From: Agaricicola taiwanensis
Lineage (GTDB): Bacteria > Pseudomonadota > Alphaproteobacteria > Rhizobiales > Methylopilaceae
DNA: 64,000 nt
Assembly: GCF_014635245.1 (NCBI RefSeq)
Contig: NZ_BMCP01000001.1
Coordinates: 310,001 to 374,000 of the forward strand
Direction: 5' to 3'
Part shown: in pieces, positions 8,632-19,328 of the stretch
Layout of the letters: every line of letters starts with the position of its first letter
Position numbering within the stretch: the first letter of the stretch is position 1
Notes under the pieces: generated by a model
What the model was told of the DNA's origin: nothing
The model's database searches: none
The model's input: only the letters and a program-made list of their open reading frames with translations
Program-made: the position numbers and the translations under genes

Positions 8632-10259
8632 GCGGTGTGGCGTCCGCTCTTGTCGGAGCGCGCGATCGGGTCACGCTCCAATGGGGCATTGCGCGCGCGA
8701 TCACCGCTTGCGCCGCCGGTGCGCTTGGCGCGCTTGCCATGGCGCCGATCGGCGCATTCCCGGTACTGATCCTCTCTTTCGCCGTCCTTACCTGGCTCAT
8801 CGACGGCGCTGGAGCCGCGGGTGGCACCAGCCGTGCCGTTTTCGCCGCCGCCCGATCCGGATGGTGGTTTGGCTTCGGCTATTTCCTCGCCGGCTTATGG
8901 TGGACGGGAGCGGCCTTTCTGGTCGATGCTGAGGCGCATGCCTGGCTGATGCCTTTCGCTGTCATCGCGCTGCCGGCCGGTCTGGCCTTCTTCCACGCTC
9001 TTGGTGCAGGTCTGGCGCGTCTGCTCTGGTCAGCCGGTTCCGCCCGCATTTTCGCCCTGGCCGGCGCCCTAGGCGTCGCTGAATGGTTGCGGGGCCACAT
9101 CCTGACCGGCTTCCCATGGAATTCCTTCGGCTATGCGCTCGCGGACAATCAATTCCTCGGCCAGGCAGCGTCCATCATCGGGCTGGAAGGCCTGACAGTC
9201 ATCACGATCCTGGTGTTCGCAGCCCCCGCGACACTTCTGGACGCCCCGCGCCGGTGGGCGCCGACAGCGCTGGCGGCTGTGGCACTGATTATTCTGGCCG
9301 GTTTCGGGATTCTGCGCCTTCAACTGGCTGAACCGGCCTTTCGCGAGGATGTCCTGGTCCGCATCATGCAGCCGAACGTGCAGCAGGACGACAAGTTTCG
9401 TCCGTCCGAAGGCGAGCGGATCCTTCAGCGCTATCTGACGCTCAGTGAAGTCGCGACCGGCCCCGAACGCAGCGGGATCGAGGATGTAACGCTTCTTGTC
9501 TGGCCGGAATCCGCCTTTCCCTTCCTATTGTCGGAAACGCCGGAAGCGCTTGGCCGCATCGGACAGTTTCTGCCCGATGGCGTTACCTTGGTGACAGGCG
9601 CGGTGCGGGCGGAAGGCGCGGCCGGTGGCAGGCGCTATTTCAACTCGATCCACGCCGTCAGTTCCGACGGCGCCATCATCGCCACCTATGACAAGCTCCA
9701 TCTCGTGCCCTTTGGCGAATTCCTGCCGTTCCAGTCGCAGCTGGAAGCCATGGGCATCACGCAGATCACACGGCTGCCGGGTGGTTTCTCCTGGGGCCGG
9801 GAACGGCGTTCGATCGCTTTGAGCGAGAGTCTGACGGCCACGCCACTGATCTGCTACGAAGCGATCTTCCCGAACAACCTCATCGGAGACGGCCCACGGC
9901 CCGACATGCTGCTCAATGTCACCAATGATGGCTGGTTTGGAGCCACCACCGGCCCATATCAGCATCTCGCGCAGTCCCGTGTCAGGGCCATTGAACAGGG
10001 CTTGCCGCTGATCCGCGCCGCCAACACCGGGGTGTCGGCGGTGGTGGACCCCTACGGCAGAATTCTTGCTCAGATGCCACTGGGGACGTCCGGTAGCCTG
10101 GACGCTGTTCTGCCGGCCGCGCTGCCTGCAACCCTGTTCGCCCAGGGCGGCTGGGCCTCGGGCGTTATCCTCCTCGTCCTGTGCTTTGTCAGTGCCGTGA
10201 TTAGGCGGCGCAATATTAACCAGCCAAACTCAAAAAAGCGTTCCATGACGGCGATCTAA
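8628..10259 (+). CDS. lnt: apolipoprotein N-acyltransferase
   Basis: This inner-membrane enzyme adds the third acyl chain to lipoproteins. It has 543 residues. The N-terminal half has several transmembrane helices (~20-240). The periplasmic nitrilase-like domain carries the triad E294 (WPESAF), K356 (YDKLHLVPFGE) and C409 (ICYEAIFP). A final hydrophobic segment lies at ~505-525. The ATG overlaps the corC stop (ATGA). It is probably the last gene of the miaB transcription unit, because 114 bp separate it from the next gene. Confidence 0.96.
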   Translation: MSGVASALVGARDRVTLQWGIARAITACAAGALGALAMAPIGAFPVLILSFAVLTWLIDGAGAAGGTSRAVFAAARSGWWFGFGYFLAGLWWTGAAFLVDAEAHAWLMPFAVIALPAGLAFFHALGAGLARLLWSAGSARIFALAGALGVAEWLRGHILTGFPWNSFGYALADNQFLGQAASIIGLEGLTVITILVFAAPATLLDAPRRWAPTALAAVALIILAGFGILRLQLAEPAFREDVLVRIMQPNVQQDDKFRPSEGERILQRYLTLSEVATGPERSGIEDVTLLVWPESAFPFLLSETPEALGRIGQFLPDGVTLVTGAVRAEGAAGGRRYFNSIHAVSSDGAIIATYDKLHLVPFGEFLPFQSQLEAMGITQITRLPGGFSWGRERRSIALSESLTATPLICYEAIFPNNLIGDGPRPDMLLNVTNDGWFGATTGPYQHLAQSRVRAIEQGLPLIRAANTGVSAVVDPYGRILAQMPLGTSGSLDAVLPAALPATLFAQGGWASGVILLVLCFVSAVIRRRNINQPNSKKRSMTAI

Positions 10260-10291
10260 GAAAAAAAGACGTTCCGTAATCCTGATCTATG

Positions 10292-10322
10292 TTGACAGAA
10301 AGGCGGTGTTGAGAGAGGAATA
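10292..10322 (+). promoter_or_regulatory. possible promoter for the praR-like gene
   Basis: A perfect TTGACA lies at 10292-10297. A weak -10-like stretch (GAGGAATAC) follows 17-19 bp later, about 50 bp before the praR-like start. The -35 match is good and the -10 match poor, so this is tentative. Confidence 0.35.
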
Positions 10323-10373
10323 CAACCGCTGACGCGCGATCGGGTTTCGCACCCTAACGCATGAGGGACGTGT

Positions 10374-10787
10374 ATGCCCACCAAGGTGCCTAATCCAATT
10401 GACAGACATGTCGGAAGCCGGGTGCGGATGCGCCGTATGCTGATTGGGATGAGCCAGGAGCGGCTCGGCGAGCAGTTGGGCATCACATTCCAGCAGATCC
10501 AGAAGTACGAGAAGGGCACCAATCGTATTGGTGCCAGCCGCCTGCAGCACATCTCGACGATCCTTGGCGTGCCGCCAGCGTTTTTCTTCGACGGACTGCC
10601 CAACGCCGAGGAAGAGAGCGCGAACGGCTTTGTGGAGGCGCCGACCACCGACTTCGTGGTCGATTTCTTGGCGACCTCCGAAGGGCTTCAGCTCAACCGC
10701 GCTTTCGTGCGGATCAAGAACGGCAAGCTCCGCCGCAAGGTGGTCGATCTCGTCAACGAGATTGCCGCCACGGAAGCTGCCGAGTGA
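10374..10787 (+). CDS. praR: PraR-like Xre-family transcriptional regulator
   Basis: This 137-residue DNA-binding regulator has an N-terminal Xre/Cro helix-turn-helix at ~14-70 (MSQERLGEQLGITFQQIQKYEKG). Its conserved C-terminal tail (VDFLATSEGLQLNRAFVRI) is typical of the rhizobial PraR family. PraR proteins repress reb or biofilm genes in Azorhizobium and Rhizobium and are encoded next to metK there, as here. The family call is from recalled sequence patterns and synteny; target genes cannot be read from this window. An intrinsic terminator starts 30 bp after its stop. Confidence 0.85.
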   Translation: MPTKVPNPIDRHVGSRVRMRRMLIGMSQERLGEQLGITFQQIQKYEKGTNRIGASRLQHISTILGVPPAFFFDGLPNAEEESANGFVEAPTTDFVVDFLATSEGLQLNRAFVRIKNGKLRRKVVDLVNEIAATEAAE

Positions 10788-10816
10788 TCTGACGCTTCAG
10801 GCTTGACCATTGGTTT

Positions 10817-10849
10817 CGGCGCTGTCAGAAGACGGCGCCGTTCGTTTTT
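10817..10849 (+). terminator. intrinsic terminator between praR and metK (possible attenuator)
   Basis: A 10-bp stem (10817-10826 with 10831-10840, one G-T wobble, AGAA loop) is followed by TTCGTTTTT. It ends only 41 bp before the metK start. A competing hairpin (CGTTCG 10839-10844 with CGAACG 10851-10856) shares two bases with the terminator and absorbs its T-tract. It may simply end the praR transcript or may regulate metK. Confidence 0.7.
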
Positions 10850-10890
10850 CCGAACGAGCTTGTTTTATCGACCGAGCGGAGGGACCTACC

Positions 10891-12063
10891 TTGGCGCGCC
10901 CGAACTATCTCTTCACCAGTGAGTCCGTGTCCGAAGGGCATCCCGACAAGGTCTGCGATCGTATCTCCGACACCATTGTCGACGCTTATCTGGCGGAGTT
11001 TCCGGAGGCACGTGTTGCCGCCGAAACGCTTGCCACGACCAATCGTGTCGTCATCGCCGGCGAGGTCCGCGGCCCCGAGAGCATCACCAAGGACTATGTC
11101 TCTCATCTCGCCCGGCTGGCCATCAAGGACATCGGCTATGAGCAGGACGGTTTCCATTGGGAAAAGGCCGCCATCGAGGTGCATCTGCACAGCCAGTCGG
11201 CCGACATTGCGCAGGGCGTCGATGCCGCGGGCAACAAGGATGAGGGCGCGGGCGATCAGGGCATCATGTTCGGCTATGCCTGCCGCGAGACGCCGGAGCT
11301 GATGCCGGCGCCCATCTATTACTCGCACAACATCCTGAAGCGCCTCGCCGAGGCCCGCCGCTCCGGCGAGACCCGGGCGCTCGGGCCGGACTCCAAAAGT
11401 CAGGTCACGGTCGCTTATGAGAACGGCAAACCTGTGCGTGCGACCTCGATCGTGCTGTCAACGCAGCATCTCGACGAGCATCTGACCTCGCACGACGTGC
11501 GCGCCATCGTGGAGCCGTACATCCGTGAGGTCCTGCCCAAGAATTGGGTCAACGAAGACACCGACTGGCACGTCAATCCAACCGGCAAATTCGTGGTCGG
11601 CGGTCCGGACGGAGACTGCGGTCTGACCGGCCGCAAGATCATCGTCGACACCTACGGCGGCGCGGCTCCCCATGGCGGTGGCGCTTTCTCCGGCAAGGAT
11701 CCGACCAAGGTGGACCGTTCGGCCGCCTATGCGGCGCGCTATCTCGCCAAGAATGTGGTCGCTGCAAATCTCGCCGAGCGCTGCACCATCCAGCTGTCCT
11801 ATGCCATCGGCGTCTCAAAGCCGCTGTCGATCTATGTGGACCTGCATGAAACCGGCGAGGTCGATCCCGCCAGGCTGGAGAAAATCCTGGGCGAGGTCAT
11901 GGACCTGTCGCCCCGGGGTATTCGCCAGCACCTCGATCTCAATCGGCCGATTTATGCCCGCACTGCCGCCTATGGCCACTTCGGCCGCGCGCCGGAAGAG
12001 GATGGTGGCTTCTCCTGGGAGCGGACCGACCTCGCCGATACGCTCAAAAGCGCACTCGGCTGA
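10891..12063 (+). CDS. metK: S-adenosylmethionine synthetase
   Basis: This cytosolic enzyme makes SAM from methionine and ATP. It has 390 residues from the chosen TTG start, giving [19 protein letters not shown], which matches the family N-terminus. GGAGGG lies 5-10 bp upstream. A longer in-frame TTG at 10810 would add 27 residues unlike any MetK and would place the terminator hairpin inside the gene, so it was rejected. Conserved motifs include [20 protein letters not shown] and [16 protein letters not shown]. trmB follows after 5 bp, so SAM supply and a SAM-using tRNA enzyme are adjacent. Confidence 0.96.
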   Translation: MARPNYLFTSESVSEGHPDKVCDRISDTIVDAYLAEFPEARVAAETLATTNRVVIAGEVRGPESITKDYVSHLARLAIKDIGYEQDGFHWEKAAIEVHLHSQSADIAQGVDAAGNKDEGAGDQGIMFGYACRETPELMPAPIYYSHNILKRLAEARRSGETRALGPDSKSQVTVAYENGKPVRATSIVLSTQHLDEHLTSHDVRAIVEPYIREVLPKNWVNEDTDWHVNPTGKFVVGGPDGDCGLTGRKIIVDTYGGAAPHGGGAFSGKDPTKVDRSAAYAARYLAKNVVAANLAERCTIQLSYAIGVSKPLSIYVDLHETGEVDPARLEKILGEVMDLSPRGIRQHLDLNRPIYARTAAYGHFGRAPEEDGGFSWERTDLADTLKSALG

Positions 12064-12068
12064 TCGGC

Positions 12069-12764
12069 ATGACGGCGGGCGTTCCGGAACGTCCGGGCGC
12101 CTTCTTCGGACGGCGCAAGGGCAAGGCACTGCGGGCGGGACAGGCCGAGCGCAGCGAAACCCTGCTGCCGCGTCTCAAGATCGACCTTGAGACGCCGGCG
12201 CCCGGTCATCTGTCTGAATTGTTTCCGCACAAGCCGGCTGAGGTCTTCCTCGAAATCGGCTTCGGCGGCGGCGAGCATCTCCTGTCTGAGGCAAAGCGGC
12301 TGCCGGCCACGGGTTTCATCGGCGTTGAGCCCTTCATCAACGGCATGGCCAAGGCACTGGCAGGCATCGAGGCCGGCGGCATCGAAAACATCCGCCTCTA
12401 TGATGACGATGCCACCCATCTTCTGAACTGGCTGCCCGATCAGAGCCTTGGAAGGGTCGATCTTCTCTATCCTGATCCCTGGCCCAAGAAACGTCATTGG
12501 AAGCGTCGCTTTGTGTCCGATTCCAGCGTGGCGCATTTCGCCCGGGTGCTGCGGCGGGGCGGCACCTTCCGCTTCGCCAGCGACATCGACACCTATGTGG
12601 AGTGGACGCTGGAGCATGTCGGCCGCAATGCCGCCTTCCGCTGGACGGCTTCCGGTCTTGAGGCGTGCCGCGAACCGTGGGAGCACTGGCGGCGCACGCG
12701 CTATGAGGCAAAGGCCGTACGCGAAGGCCGCGAACTGACCTACCTCGTGTTTGAGCGCCGCTAA
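12069..12764 (+). CDS. trmB: tRNA (guanine-N7-)-methyltransferase
   Basis: This SAM-dependent enzyme forms m7G46 in tRNA. It has 231 residues. The SAM-binding motif is [12 protein letters not shown] near residues 58-69. The family signature [17 protein letters not shown] is intact. The gene follows metK by 5 bp and ends with a 4-bp convergent overlap with a minus-strand methyltransferase gene. Confidence 0.95.
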   Translation: MTAGVPERPGAFFGRRKGKALRAGQAERSETLLPRLKIDLETPAPGHLSELFPHKPAEVFLEIGFGGGEHLLSEAKRLPATGFIGVEPFINGMAKALAGIEAGGIENIRLYDDDATHLLNWLPDQSLGRVDLLYPDPWPKKRHWKRRFVSDSSVAHFARVLRRGGTFRFASDIDTYVEWTLEHVGRNAAFRWTASGLEACREPWEHWRRTRYEAKAVREGRELTYLVFERR

Positions 12765-13444
12765 CGGCCTTTGCGGCCCGACAGAACGGCGAAGCGTCCA
12801 CATTTCCACCAGCAGTCGACATCGATGAAGCCTGCCGCTTTCATCCACCCGAGCTGATCGTCGAGAGTGGCGCAGCGATCGTACTGCGTCATGCGGGCCT
12901 TCGCGGCAGCGATCGCTTCCTCCGCCGCGCCGGCGTGGCGGGCATAAGCTTCCCACTCGGCGTCATAGGCCGCCTCCAGGGCCGGTGTCGGCCCGAGCAC
13001 CTGTTCGGCGTTGACGAAGACACCTCCCGGTGCAAGCGCCGCCTCAATGCGGCGAAACAAGAGCTCTTTGGCTGCATGTTCCAGATGATGGATCGAGAGG
13101 GCCGAGACAACCGCGTCATAAGGCCCGCCAAGGGATTCGGTACCATAGTCTCCGACCCTGATCAGAGCCTCGTGGCCCATATCGGCCAGATGACGGCTGG
13201 CGATCTCCAGCATCTCGGGAGCAAGATCGATCAGCGTCAGTCGCGCCTGCGGAAAAGCGGTGGCGACCAGCCGGGTCAGAAGACCGGTGCCGGCCCCCAA
13301 ATCCAGCACCCTGAGCGCTGCGTCTGCAGGAAAGGAGAGACGCGTGACGGCGGCGTCATAGAACAGGTCGATGTGAGGCACCAATGCCGCGCGTTCGCGG
13401 TCATAGCGCGTGGCGACGGCGTCGAAGGCGCTGGCGATGGTCAA
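12761..13444 (-). CDS. class I SAM-dependent methyltransferase (unknown substrate)
   Basis: This 227-residue protein has a complete Rossmann methyltransferase fold. Motif I is [15 protein letters not shown] (~44-58), motif II ends in [11 protein letters not shown], and motif IV contains [18 protein letters not shown]. It resembles the methyltransf_25/UbiE-like group, but the substrate cannot be named. It stands alone on the minus strand, convergent with trmB and divergent from rimP. Confidence 0.85.
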   Translation of the reverse strand: MTIASAFDAVATRYDRERAALVPHIDLFYDAAVTRLSFPADAALRVLDLGAGTGLLTRLVATAFPQARLTLIDLAPEMLEIASRHLADMGHEALIRVGDYGTESLGGPYDAVVSALSIHHLEHAAKELLFRRIEAALAPGGVFVNAEQVLGPTPALEAAYDAEWEAYARHAGAAEEAIAAAKARMTQYDRCATLDDQLGWMKAAGFIDVDCWWKCGRFAVLSGRKGR

Positions 13445-13479
13445 GGCTCAGGTCCCAAGTCTTCCCGGAGGTGGCAGTC

Positions 13480-13508
13480 TTGCATGGCAGTTGCCCAAGG
13501 GTTATATC
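13480..13508 (+). promoter_or_regulatory. candidate sigma-70 promoter for the rimP-nusA-infB operon
   Basis: TTGCAT (13480-13485) is separated by 17 bp from TATATC (13503-13508), which predicts transcription from about 13515. It lies in the divergent gap and would produce a ~97-nt leader before rimP. The hexamers are good but not perfect; no experimental support is visible. Confidence 0.5.
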
Positions 13509-13515
13509 TCTTTGC

Positions 13516-13597
13516 GTCGCTTTCATGCGACCCTCAGAGTTTGATCCATTGAAGGATCGTCTTATGAGAGTGGGTCCCGCCGGACCCGCTCTTTTTT
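13516..13597 (+). promoter_or_regulatory. structured rimP leader with intrinsic terminator
   Basis: Three consecutive hairpins are visible. The first is GTCGC/GCGAC (13516-13520 with 13527-13531). The second is GATCC/GGATC (13543-13547 with 13554-13558). The third is an 11-bp stem (13567-13577 with 13582-13592, one wobble) followed by a T-run to 13597. The last is a textbook intrinsic terminator placed 14 bp before the rimP start, with no same-strand gene nearby upstream for it to serve. Confidence 0.7.
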
Positions 13598-13611
13598 GTT
13601 GGGAGAAGCCT

Positions 13612-14274
13612 GTGGCGGAAATGCCGCTCGAGGACGACCGCCGGATCATCATGGAGACCGGCCTTGCCGCGCGCGTCGCGCGGATCGTGACGCCGACTCT
13701 CGAAGATCTCGGCTACCGTCTCGTTCGCGTGAAGATTTCCGCTCAGAACGGTTGCACGGTGCAGATCATGGCCGAGCGCCCCGACGGCAGCATGACGGTC
13801 GAAGGCTGCGAGGAGATCAGCCGCGCTATTTCCCCCGTGCTTGATGTGGAAGATCCTATCAGCGGCGAATACCACCTGGAGATTTCCTCGCCAGGTATCG
13901 ACCGCCCTCTGGCCTGGCTGTCGGATTTTGAGCGCTGGAAGGGCCATCTCACGAAGATCGAGATGGCGGAGTTGATCCACGGCCGCAAGCGCTTTCGCGG
14001 TATCCTGCGCGGCTTTGAGGGTGACGCTGCCCTCCTGGAACGTGACGAGGTGCGCGAGGGCGAGGAGCGCCTTGTCCGCCTGCCCGTCAACGATATCCAT
14101 GAGGCGCGCCTCGTTCTCACCGACGATCTGATCGATGCGGCGCTCGGCCGTGTCAACGCCAACAAGCAGGCCCATACGGGCGAAACGCCGCCCGAACCCG
14201 CTGGGAAGGATCCCAGCCCCCGTCAATTGCAAGACCGCCGAAAGAAGCCCTCGGCGGGTCATCGAGGGAGATGA
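13612..14274 (+). CDS. rimP: ribosome maturation factor RimP
   Basis: RimP assists 30S subunit assembly. The protein has 220 residues from a GTG start preceded by GGGAGAAG (13601-13608). A longer upstream frame exists but would run through the terminator hairpin, so it was rejected; the ATG at 13621 is the alternative. The N-terminal domain ([22 protein letters not shown]) and the central motif [11 protein letters not shown] are characteristic. The C-terminus has a Pro/Lys-rich extension. It overlaps nusA by 4 bp. Confidence 0.93.
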   Translation: MAEMPLEDDRRIIMETGLAARVARIVTPTLEDLGYRLVRVKISAQNGCTVQIMAERPDGSMTVEGCEEISRAISPVLDVEDPISGEYHLEISSPGIDRPLAWLSDFERWKGHLTKIEMAELIHGRKRFRGILRGFEGDAALLERDEVREGEERLVRLPVNDIHEARLVLTDDLIDAALGRVNANKQAHTGETPPEPAGKDPSPRQLQDRRKKPSAGHRGR

Positions 14275-15887
14275 ACATGGCCGTCAGCGCCAACAGGCTC
14301 GAACTGCTCCAGATCGCCGATGCGGTCGCGCGTGAAAAGGTCATCGACCGCCAGATCGTGCTCGCCGCCATGGAGGACGCCATCGCCAAGGCCGCGCGTT
14401 CCCGCTATGGCTCGGAGACCGAGGTGCGCGCCGAGATCAACCCGAAGAGCGGCGAGATCCGCTTGTCGCGGCTTCTCCTAGTCACTGACGAGGTGATGAA
14501 CGACGCGATTGAAATCGCGACGGATGATGCGCGCCGCAGGAATCCAGCCGCGCAGCCGGGCGATTACATCTCCGAAACACTGCCGCCCTTCGACTTCGGC
14601 CGCGTCGCCGCGCAATCGGCCAAGCAGGTCATCGTGCAGAAGGTGCGCGATGCCGAGCGCGACCGTCAGTATGCTGAATATCGTGACCGCATTGGCGATG
14701 TGGTCAACGGCGTCGTCAAGCGCGTGGAATACGGCAACGTCATCACCGACCTCGGTCGCGGTGAAGCCATCGTGCGCCGTGACGAACTCCTGCCGCGCGA
14801 GATGTTCCGTCCCGGTGATCGGATCCGCGCCTACGTTTATGACGTGCGCCGCGAGCCGCGGGGCCCGCAGATCTTCCTGTCGCGCACGCATCCGCAGTTC
14901 ATGGTGAAGCTGTTTTCGCAGGAAGTGCCCGAGATCTATGACGGCATCATCGAGATCAAGGCTGTGGCCCGCGATCCCGGCAGCCGCGCCAAGATCGCCG
15001 TGATCTCCCGCGACAGCTCCATTGATCCCGTCGGCGCCTGCGTGGGTATGCGCGGCAGCCGCGTGCAGGCGGTGGTCCAGGAGCTTCAGGGCGAGAAGAT
15101 CGACATCATCCCCTGGTCGCCCGATGCCGCGACCTTCATCGTCAATGCGCTTCAGCCGGCGGAAGTCGTCAAGGTCGTGCTCGATGAGGACACGGCAAAG
15201 ATCGAGGTGGTGGTGCCGGACGACCAGCTCAGCCTTGCCATCGGTCGCCGCGGCCAGAACGTGCGTCTGGCGTCCCAGCTCACCGGTTGGGACATCGACA
15301 TCATGACCGAGGCTGAGGAGAGCGAGCGCCGCCAGAAGGAATTCGTCGAGCGCAGCGAGCTCTTCATGCAGGCGCTCGACGTCGACGAGGTGGTCGCCCA
15401 GCTTCTGACCGCCGAGGGCTTCACCTCCATCGAGGAACTGGCTTTCGTCGATCCGGCCGAAATCTCGTCGATCGAAGGCTTCGACGAGGATACCGCCGAG
15501 GAAATTCAGACGCGCGCCAAGGAGTATTTGGAGCGTGTCGAGGCGGAATATGAGGAGAAGCGCCAGGCGCTGGGCGTCGACGATGCCCTCCGCACCGTTC
15601 CGGGTGTGACATCCGCCATGCTCGTCGCCTTCGGCGAAAACGACATCAAATCCGTAGAGGACCTCGCCGGCTGCGCCACCGATGATCTCGTCGGCTGGTC
15701 AGAGAAGAAGGACGGCGAAGTCACCCGCTACGACGGCGCCCTCACCGGCTTCGATGTGTCTCGCGAGGAGGCGGAGGCCATGATCATGCAGGCACGCGTT
15801 GCGGCCGGCTGGATCGACGAGGCCGATCTGGCTCCGGCTGAACCGGCCGAAGACGAGGCGGAAGCCGAAGACGCGCCTCAGGCGTGA
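14271..15887 (+). CDS. nusA: transcription termination/antitermination factor NusA
   Basis: NusA binds RNA polymerase and RNA and modulates pausing, intrinsic termination and antitermination. It has 538 residues in the standard order: NusA N-terminal domain (~1-125), S1 domain (~135-200, including [17 protein letters not shown]), two KH domains (~230-350, [18 protein letters not shown] and [13 protein letters not shown]) and two C-terminal helix-hairpin-helix repeats (~365-510). It ends in an acidic tail. The first ATG overlaps the rimP stop (ATGA); a second ATG lies two codons later. It may act on the terminator in its own operon leader. Confidence 0.97.
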   Translation: MNMAVSANRLELLQIADAVAREKVIDRQIVLAAMEDAIAKAARSRYGSETEVRAEINPKSGEIRLSRLLLVTDEVMNDAIEIATDDARRRNPAAQPGDYISETLPPFDFGRVAAQSAKQVIVQKVRDAERDRQYAEYRDRIGDVVNGVVKRVEYGNVITDLGRGEAIVRRDELLPREMFRPGDRIRAYVYDVRREPRGPQIFLSRTHPQFMVKLFSQEVPEIYDGIIEIKAVARDPGSRAKIAVISRDSSIDPVGACVGMRGSRVQAVVQELQGEKIDIIPWSPDAATFIVNALQPAEVVKVVLDEDTAKIEVVVPDDQLSLAIGRRGQNVRLASQLTGWDIDIMTEAEESERRQKEFVERSELFMQALDVDEVVAQLLTAEGFTSIEELAFVDPAEISSIEGFDEDTAEEIQTRAKEYLERVEAEYEEKRQALGVDDALRTVPGVTSAMLVAFGENDIKSVEDLAGCATDDLVGWSEKKDGEVTRYDGALTGFDVSREEAEAMIMQARVAAGWIDEADLAPAEPAEDEAEAEDAPQA

Positions 15888-15911
15888 TGATGAGAGGCGC
15901 GCGGAACAGGC

Positions 15912-16583
15912 ATGGTGAAACCGGAGGACGATCGTAGCGCGACGGAACGGCTTTGTGCCGTCACGCGTCAGGTGCGTCCGGTTTCCGAATTGGTTCGCTT
16001 CGTCCGCGCTCCCGACGGAAGCATCGCGCCTGACCTCAAGCGCAAGCTGCCAGGACGCGGTGTCTGGGTGACGGCACACCGGAGCGATGTGGCCGAGGCT
16101 GTCAAGCGCCGAGCCTTTTCCCGGAGCTTGAAGCAGGAGGTTGCGGTCGATCCAGCTCTTGCGGATCGGGTCGATGCGCTCTATCTCAAGGCTGCACTCG
16201 ATCTCCTCAGCCTTGCCAACAAAGCGGGAAAAGTCGTCACCGGCTTTTCCAAAGTCGAGGCGCTGATTTCCGGCGGTGATCCGGTGGCCGTGCTGCATGC
16301 ATCGGACGCCGCGCCGGACGGAGTGCGCAAAATTGAGCAGATATTGCGCCGCGCCGGTCTTGAGAGTAGGGTCCGGCGCCTTGCACCCTTTGACGGTCCG
16401 CAGATGGATTTGGCATTGGGGCGTTCAAATGTGATACATGCTGCGCTCATCGCGGACGCCGTGAGCAAGGCTTTTCTCGCCCGTGCCGACGATCTCGCGC
16501 GATATCGCGAGAATTTTGCCGCCGGATTGTCCGACGCGGCGGAAAACGGTATGGACGGCCCTCAGGAAACGGATGGCGAATGA
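15912..16583 (+). CDS. YlxR-family RNA-binding protein fused to an L7Ae-like domain
   Basis: This 223-residue protein has an N-terminal YlxR/DUF448 domain (~8-95). It contains [20 protein letters not shown] and [10 protein letters not shown] second domain (~105-205) resembles ribosomal protein L7Ae/YlxQ ([19 protein letters not shown], then [14 protein letters not shown]). The nusA-ylxR-infB position is standard. In alphaproteobacteria the two parts are commonly one polypeptide, while Bacillus encodes YlxR and YlxQ separately. The gene overlaps infB by 4 bp. Confidence 0.9.
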   Translation: MVKPEDDRSATERLCAVTRQVRPVSELVRFVRAPDGSIAPDLKRKLPGRGVWVTAHRSDVAEAVKRRAFSRSLKQEVAVDPALADRVDALYLKAALDLLSLANKAGKVVTGFSKVEALISGGDPVAVLHASDAAPDGVRKIEQILRRAGLESRVRRLAPFDGPQMDLALGRSNVIHAALIADAVSKAFLARADDLARYRENFAAGLSDAAENGMDGPQETDGE

Positions 16584-19174
16584 CTGATACGAAGAACCCT
16601 GGCGATAAGACCCTGAGTGTCGGCAAGACTCTGACGTTGAAGCGTCCGAGCGAACAGGGGACCGTGCGTCAAAGTTTCAGCCACGGGCGGTCGAAGACCG
16701 TGGTGGTTGAAAAGGTGAAGCGCCGCGTCATCGGGCCAGGTGGTGAGACTGTACCCGCGCCAACGCCAGTGCCGCCCATCGCGGCTGCGCCGTCACCCTC
16801 GGCACCATCCGCGCGCCAGCCGGAACGGGCCGCTCCGCGACGTCCCTCCGGTAGCGGGGTCGTTCTGCGCACGCTGACCGATAGTGAAAAGGACGCCCGT
16901 GCCCAGGCGCTTGCCGAGGCACAGGTCTATGAGGCTGAAGAGCGCAAGCGCGCTGAGGAAGAGGCCCGCCGCCGCGCCATACGCGACGCCGAAGAGGCCC
17001 GCGAGCGTGAGGCCGCAGAGGCCCGTCAGCGCGAGGAAGAAGGTCGCCGCGCGGCTGAGGACGAGCTTCGCCGCAAGAGCGAGGCGGAATCGGAAAAGCG
17101 TGCTGCCCCCGAGCGGCAGGAATCCGCGCCGCAGCGGCCGGCTATTCCAACACCTTCGGCCCGCAAGCTTGAGGCGGACGAAGAGGAGGGCCGTCGCCGT
17201 GGCCCCGCCATCAAGCGCCCCGGAGTTCGCGCACCCGTTGTTCCCGCGAAGCCGGAGAAGCCCAAGAGTGCTGGCGAGCGCCAGCGCGGCCGACTGACGG
17301 TGACCAATGCCCACGAGGCAGGCGAAGAGCGTTCGCGCTCGATCGCGGCCTACCGTCGCCGCATGCAACGCGTTACCGGCCATCGAAACGATGGCCCGAA
17401 AGAAAAGATCATGCGTGAAGTGGTCATCCCTGAGACGATTACCGTCCAGGAGCTTGCCAATCGCATGTCCGAGCGTGCCGTGGACGTGGTGCGCCTGCTG
17501 ATGAAGCAGGGCCAGATGATCAAGATCACCGATGTGATCGAATCCGATACGGCGCAGCTCATCGCCGAGGAAATGGGCCACACAGTCCGCCGCGTGGCGG
17601 AATCGGACGTGGAAGAAGGCCTCTTTGCCAAGAGCGATGACGAGGCCGTGCAGGTGGCACGGCCGCCCGTCGTGACCATCATGGGTCACGTCGATCACGG
17701 TAAGACGTCTCTGCTGGATGCCATTCGCCAGACCAATGTGGTCTCGGGCGAAGCCGGCGGCATCACCCAGCACATCGGCGCCTATCAGGTCTCCGCACCC
17801 TCGGGTGACAAGGTCACCTTCATCGATACGCCGGGCCACGCGGCCTTCACTGCCATGCGCGCCCGTGGCGCCAAGGTGACCGATATCGTGATCCTGGTGG
17901 TGGCCGCCGACGACGGCGTGATGCCGCAGACGGTGGAAGCCATCGCTCATGCCAAGGCGGCAGAAGTGCCGATCATCGTGGCGATCAACAAGATCGATAA
18001 GCCCGATGCCAAGCCGGAGCGTGTCCGCACCGAACTGCTCCAGCACGACATCGTTGTGGAATCGCTCGGCGGCGATACGATCGAGGTGGAAGTTTCCGCC
18101 AAGCAGAAGCTCAACCTCGACAAGCTCCTGGAGATGATCAACCTCCAGGCTGAGATCTTGGATCTCAAGGCCGCCGTCAATACCGCGGCGGAGGGCATCG
18201 TCATCGAAGCCAAGCTCGATAAGGGCCGGGGCCCCGTCGCCACTGTGCTGATCCAGCGCGGCACGCTGCATCAGGGCGACATCGTCGTCGCCGGAAGCCA
18301 GTGGGGCAAGGTGCGCGCGCTGAACTCCGATCTTGGCCAGCCGGTGACCGATGCCGGTCCGTCGGCCCCGGTCGAGGTGCTGGGCTTCGGCGGCACGCCG
18401 GAGGCTGGCGACCGCGTTGCCGTCGTGGAGAGCGAGGCACGTGCCCGCGAGATCACGGCCTACCGCGAGCGCCTGCGCCGCGAGAAGCAGGCCGCCCGAT
18501 CCACGGGTGCCCGCGGCTCGCTGGAGCAGATGATGTCCCAGCTCAAGACCGCCGAGGGCCGCAAGGAATTCACGCTCGTGGTCAAGGGCGATGTGCAGGG
18601 CTCGGTCGAGGCGATCATCGGTTCGCTGGAGAAGCTCGGCAACGACGAGGTGGCGGCCCGTGTCATCCACTCCGGCGTCGGCGGCATAACCGAGAGCGAT
18701 ATTTCGCTGGCGGAAGCCTCCGGTGCGGCGGTCATCGGCTTCAACGTTCGCGCCAATGTGCAGGCGCGCGACGCGGCCGATCGCGATGGCATCGAAATCC
18801 GCTACTACAACATCATCTATGACCTCGTGGATGATGTGAAGCAGGCCATGTCCGGCCTCCTGTCGCCCGAACGTCGTGAAACCTTCCTCGGCAATGCCGA
18901 GATCCTGGAAGTGTTCAACATCACCAAGGTCGGCAAGGTGGCCGGTTGCCGTGTCACCGAAGGTGTGGTGCAGCGCGGCAGCGGTGTGCGTCTCATTCGC
19001 GACAACGTGGTGGTGCACGAAGGCAAGCTGTCGACCCTCAAGCGCTTCAAGGACGAAGTCCGTGAGGTCCAGGCGGGTCAGGAATGCGGCATGGCCTTCG
19101 AAGGCTATCAGGACATGCGCGCTGGCGATGTCATCGAATGCTATCGCGTGGAAGAGATCCAGCGGACGCTCTGA
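16580..19174 (+). CDS. infB: translation initiation factor IF-2
   Basis: This GTPase delivers initiator fMet-tRNA to the 30S P-site. It has 864 residues. A long, charged, low-complexity Ala/Glu/Arg-rich region (~85-245) follows a short N-terminal segment. An IF2_N domain lies at ~280-330. The G domain has G1 GHVDHGKT near 369-376, G3 DTPGH near 416-420 and G4 NKID near 470-473. Two beta-barrels and the C-terminal initiator-tRNA-binding region complete the usual layout. The ATG overlaps the ylxR stop, with no strong Shine-Dalgarno, consistent with coupling. Confidence 0.97.
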   Translation: MTDTKNPGDKTLSVGKTLTLKRPSEQGTVRQSFSHGRSKTVVVEKVKRRVIGPGGETVPAPTPVPPIAAAPSPSAPSARQPERAAPRRPSGSGVVLRTLTDSEKDARAQALAEAQVYEAEERKRAEEEARRRAIRDAEEAREREAAEARQREEEGRRAAEDELRRKSEAESEKRAAPERQESAPQRPAIPTPSARKLEADEEEGRRRGPAIKRPGVRAPVVPAKPEKPKSAGERQRGRLTVTNAHEAGEERSRSIAAYRRRMQRVTGHRNDGPKEKIMREVVIPETITVQELANRMSERAVDVVRLLMKQGQMIKITDVIESDTAQLIAEEMGHTVRRVAESDVEEGLFAKSDDEAVQVARPPVVTIMGHVDHGKTSLLDAIRQTNVVSGEAGGITQHIGAYQVSAPSGDKVTFIDTPGHAAFTAMRARGAKVTDIVILVVAADDGVMPQTVEAIAHAKAAEVPIIVAINKIDKPDAKPERVRTELLQHDIVVESLGGDTIEVEVSAKQKLNLDKLLEMINLQAEILDLKAAVNTAAEGIVIEAKLDKGRGPVATVLIQRGTLHQGDIVVAGSQWGKVRALNSDLGQPVTDAGPSAPVEVLGFGGTPEAGDRVAVVESEARAREITAYRERLRREKQAARSTGARGSLEQMMSQLKTAEGRKEFTLVVKGDVQGSVEAIIGSLEKLGNDEVAARVIHSGVGGITESDISLAEASGAAVIGFNVRANVQARDAADRDGIEIRYYNIIYDLVDDVKQAMSGLLSPERRETFLGNAEILEVFNITKVGKVAGCRVTEGVVQRGSGVRLIRDNVVVHEGKLSTLKRFKDEVREVQAGQECGMAFEGYQDMRAGDVIECYRVEEIQRTL

Positions 19175-19328
19175 GGCGCCCGCTGCCCAGGCGCCATCCG
19201 TAAGGATATCGGGCGCCAACATCCGCCCCGGTGAACGGATCGGTCCAAGCCCGATCCGACCGTGGGCGAAAGCCCGAGACATCCGGAGCTGCACCGGCTG
19301 ACGAGGGCGCATTGATCGGAGTGAACTT

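Noticed and set aside
10788..10890. SAM-II, SAM-V or SAM/SAH riboswitch before metK
   Set aside because: The gap contains a terminator and a competing hairpin but no recognisable aptamer core; only 30 bp precede the terminator.
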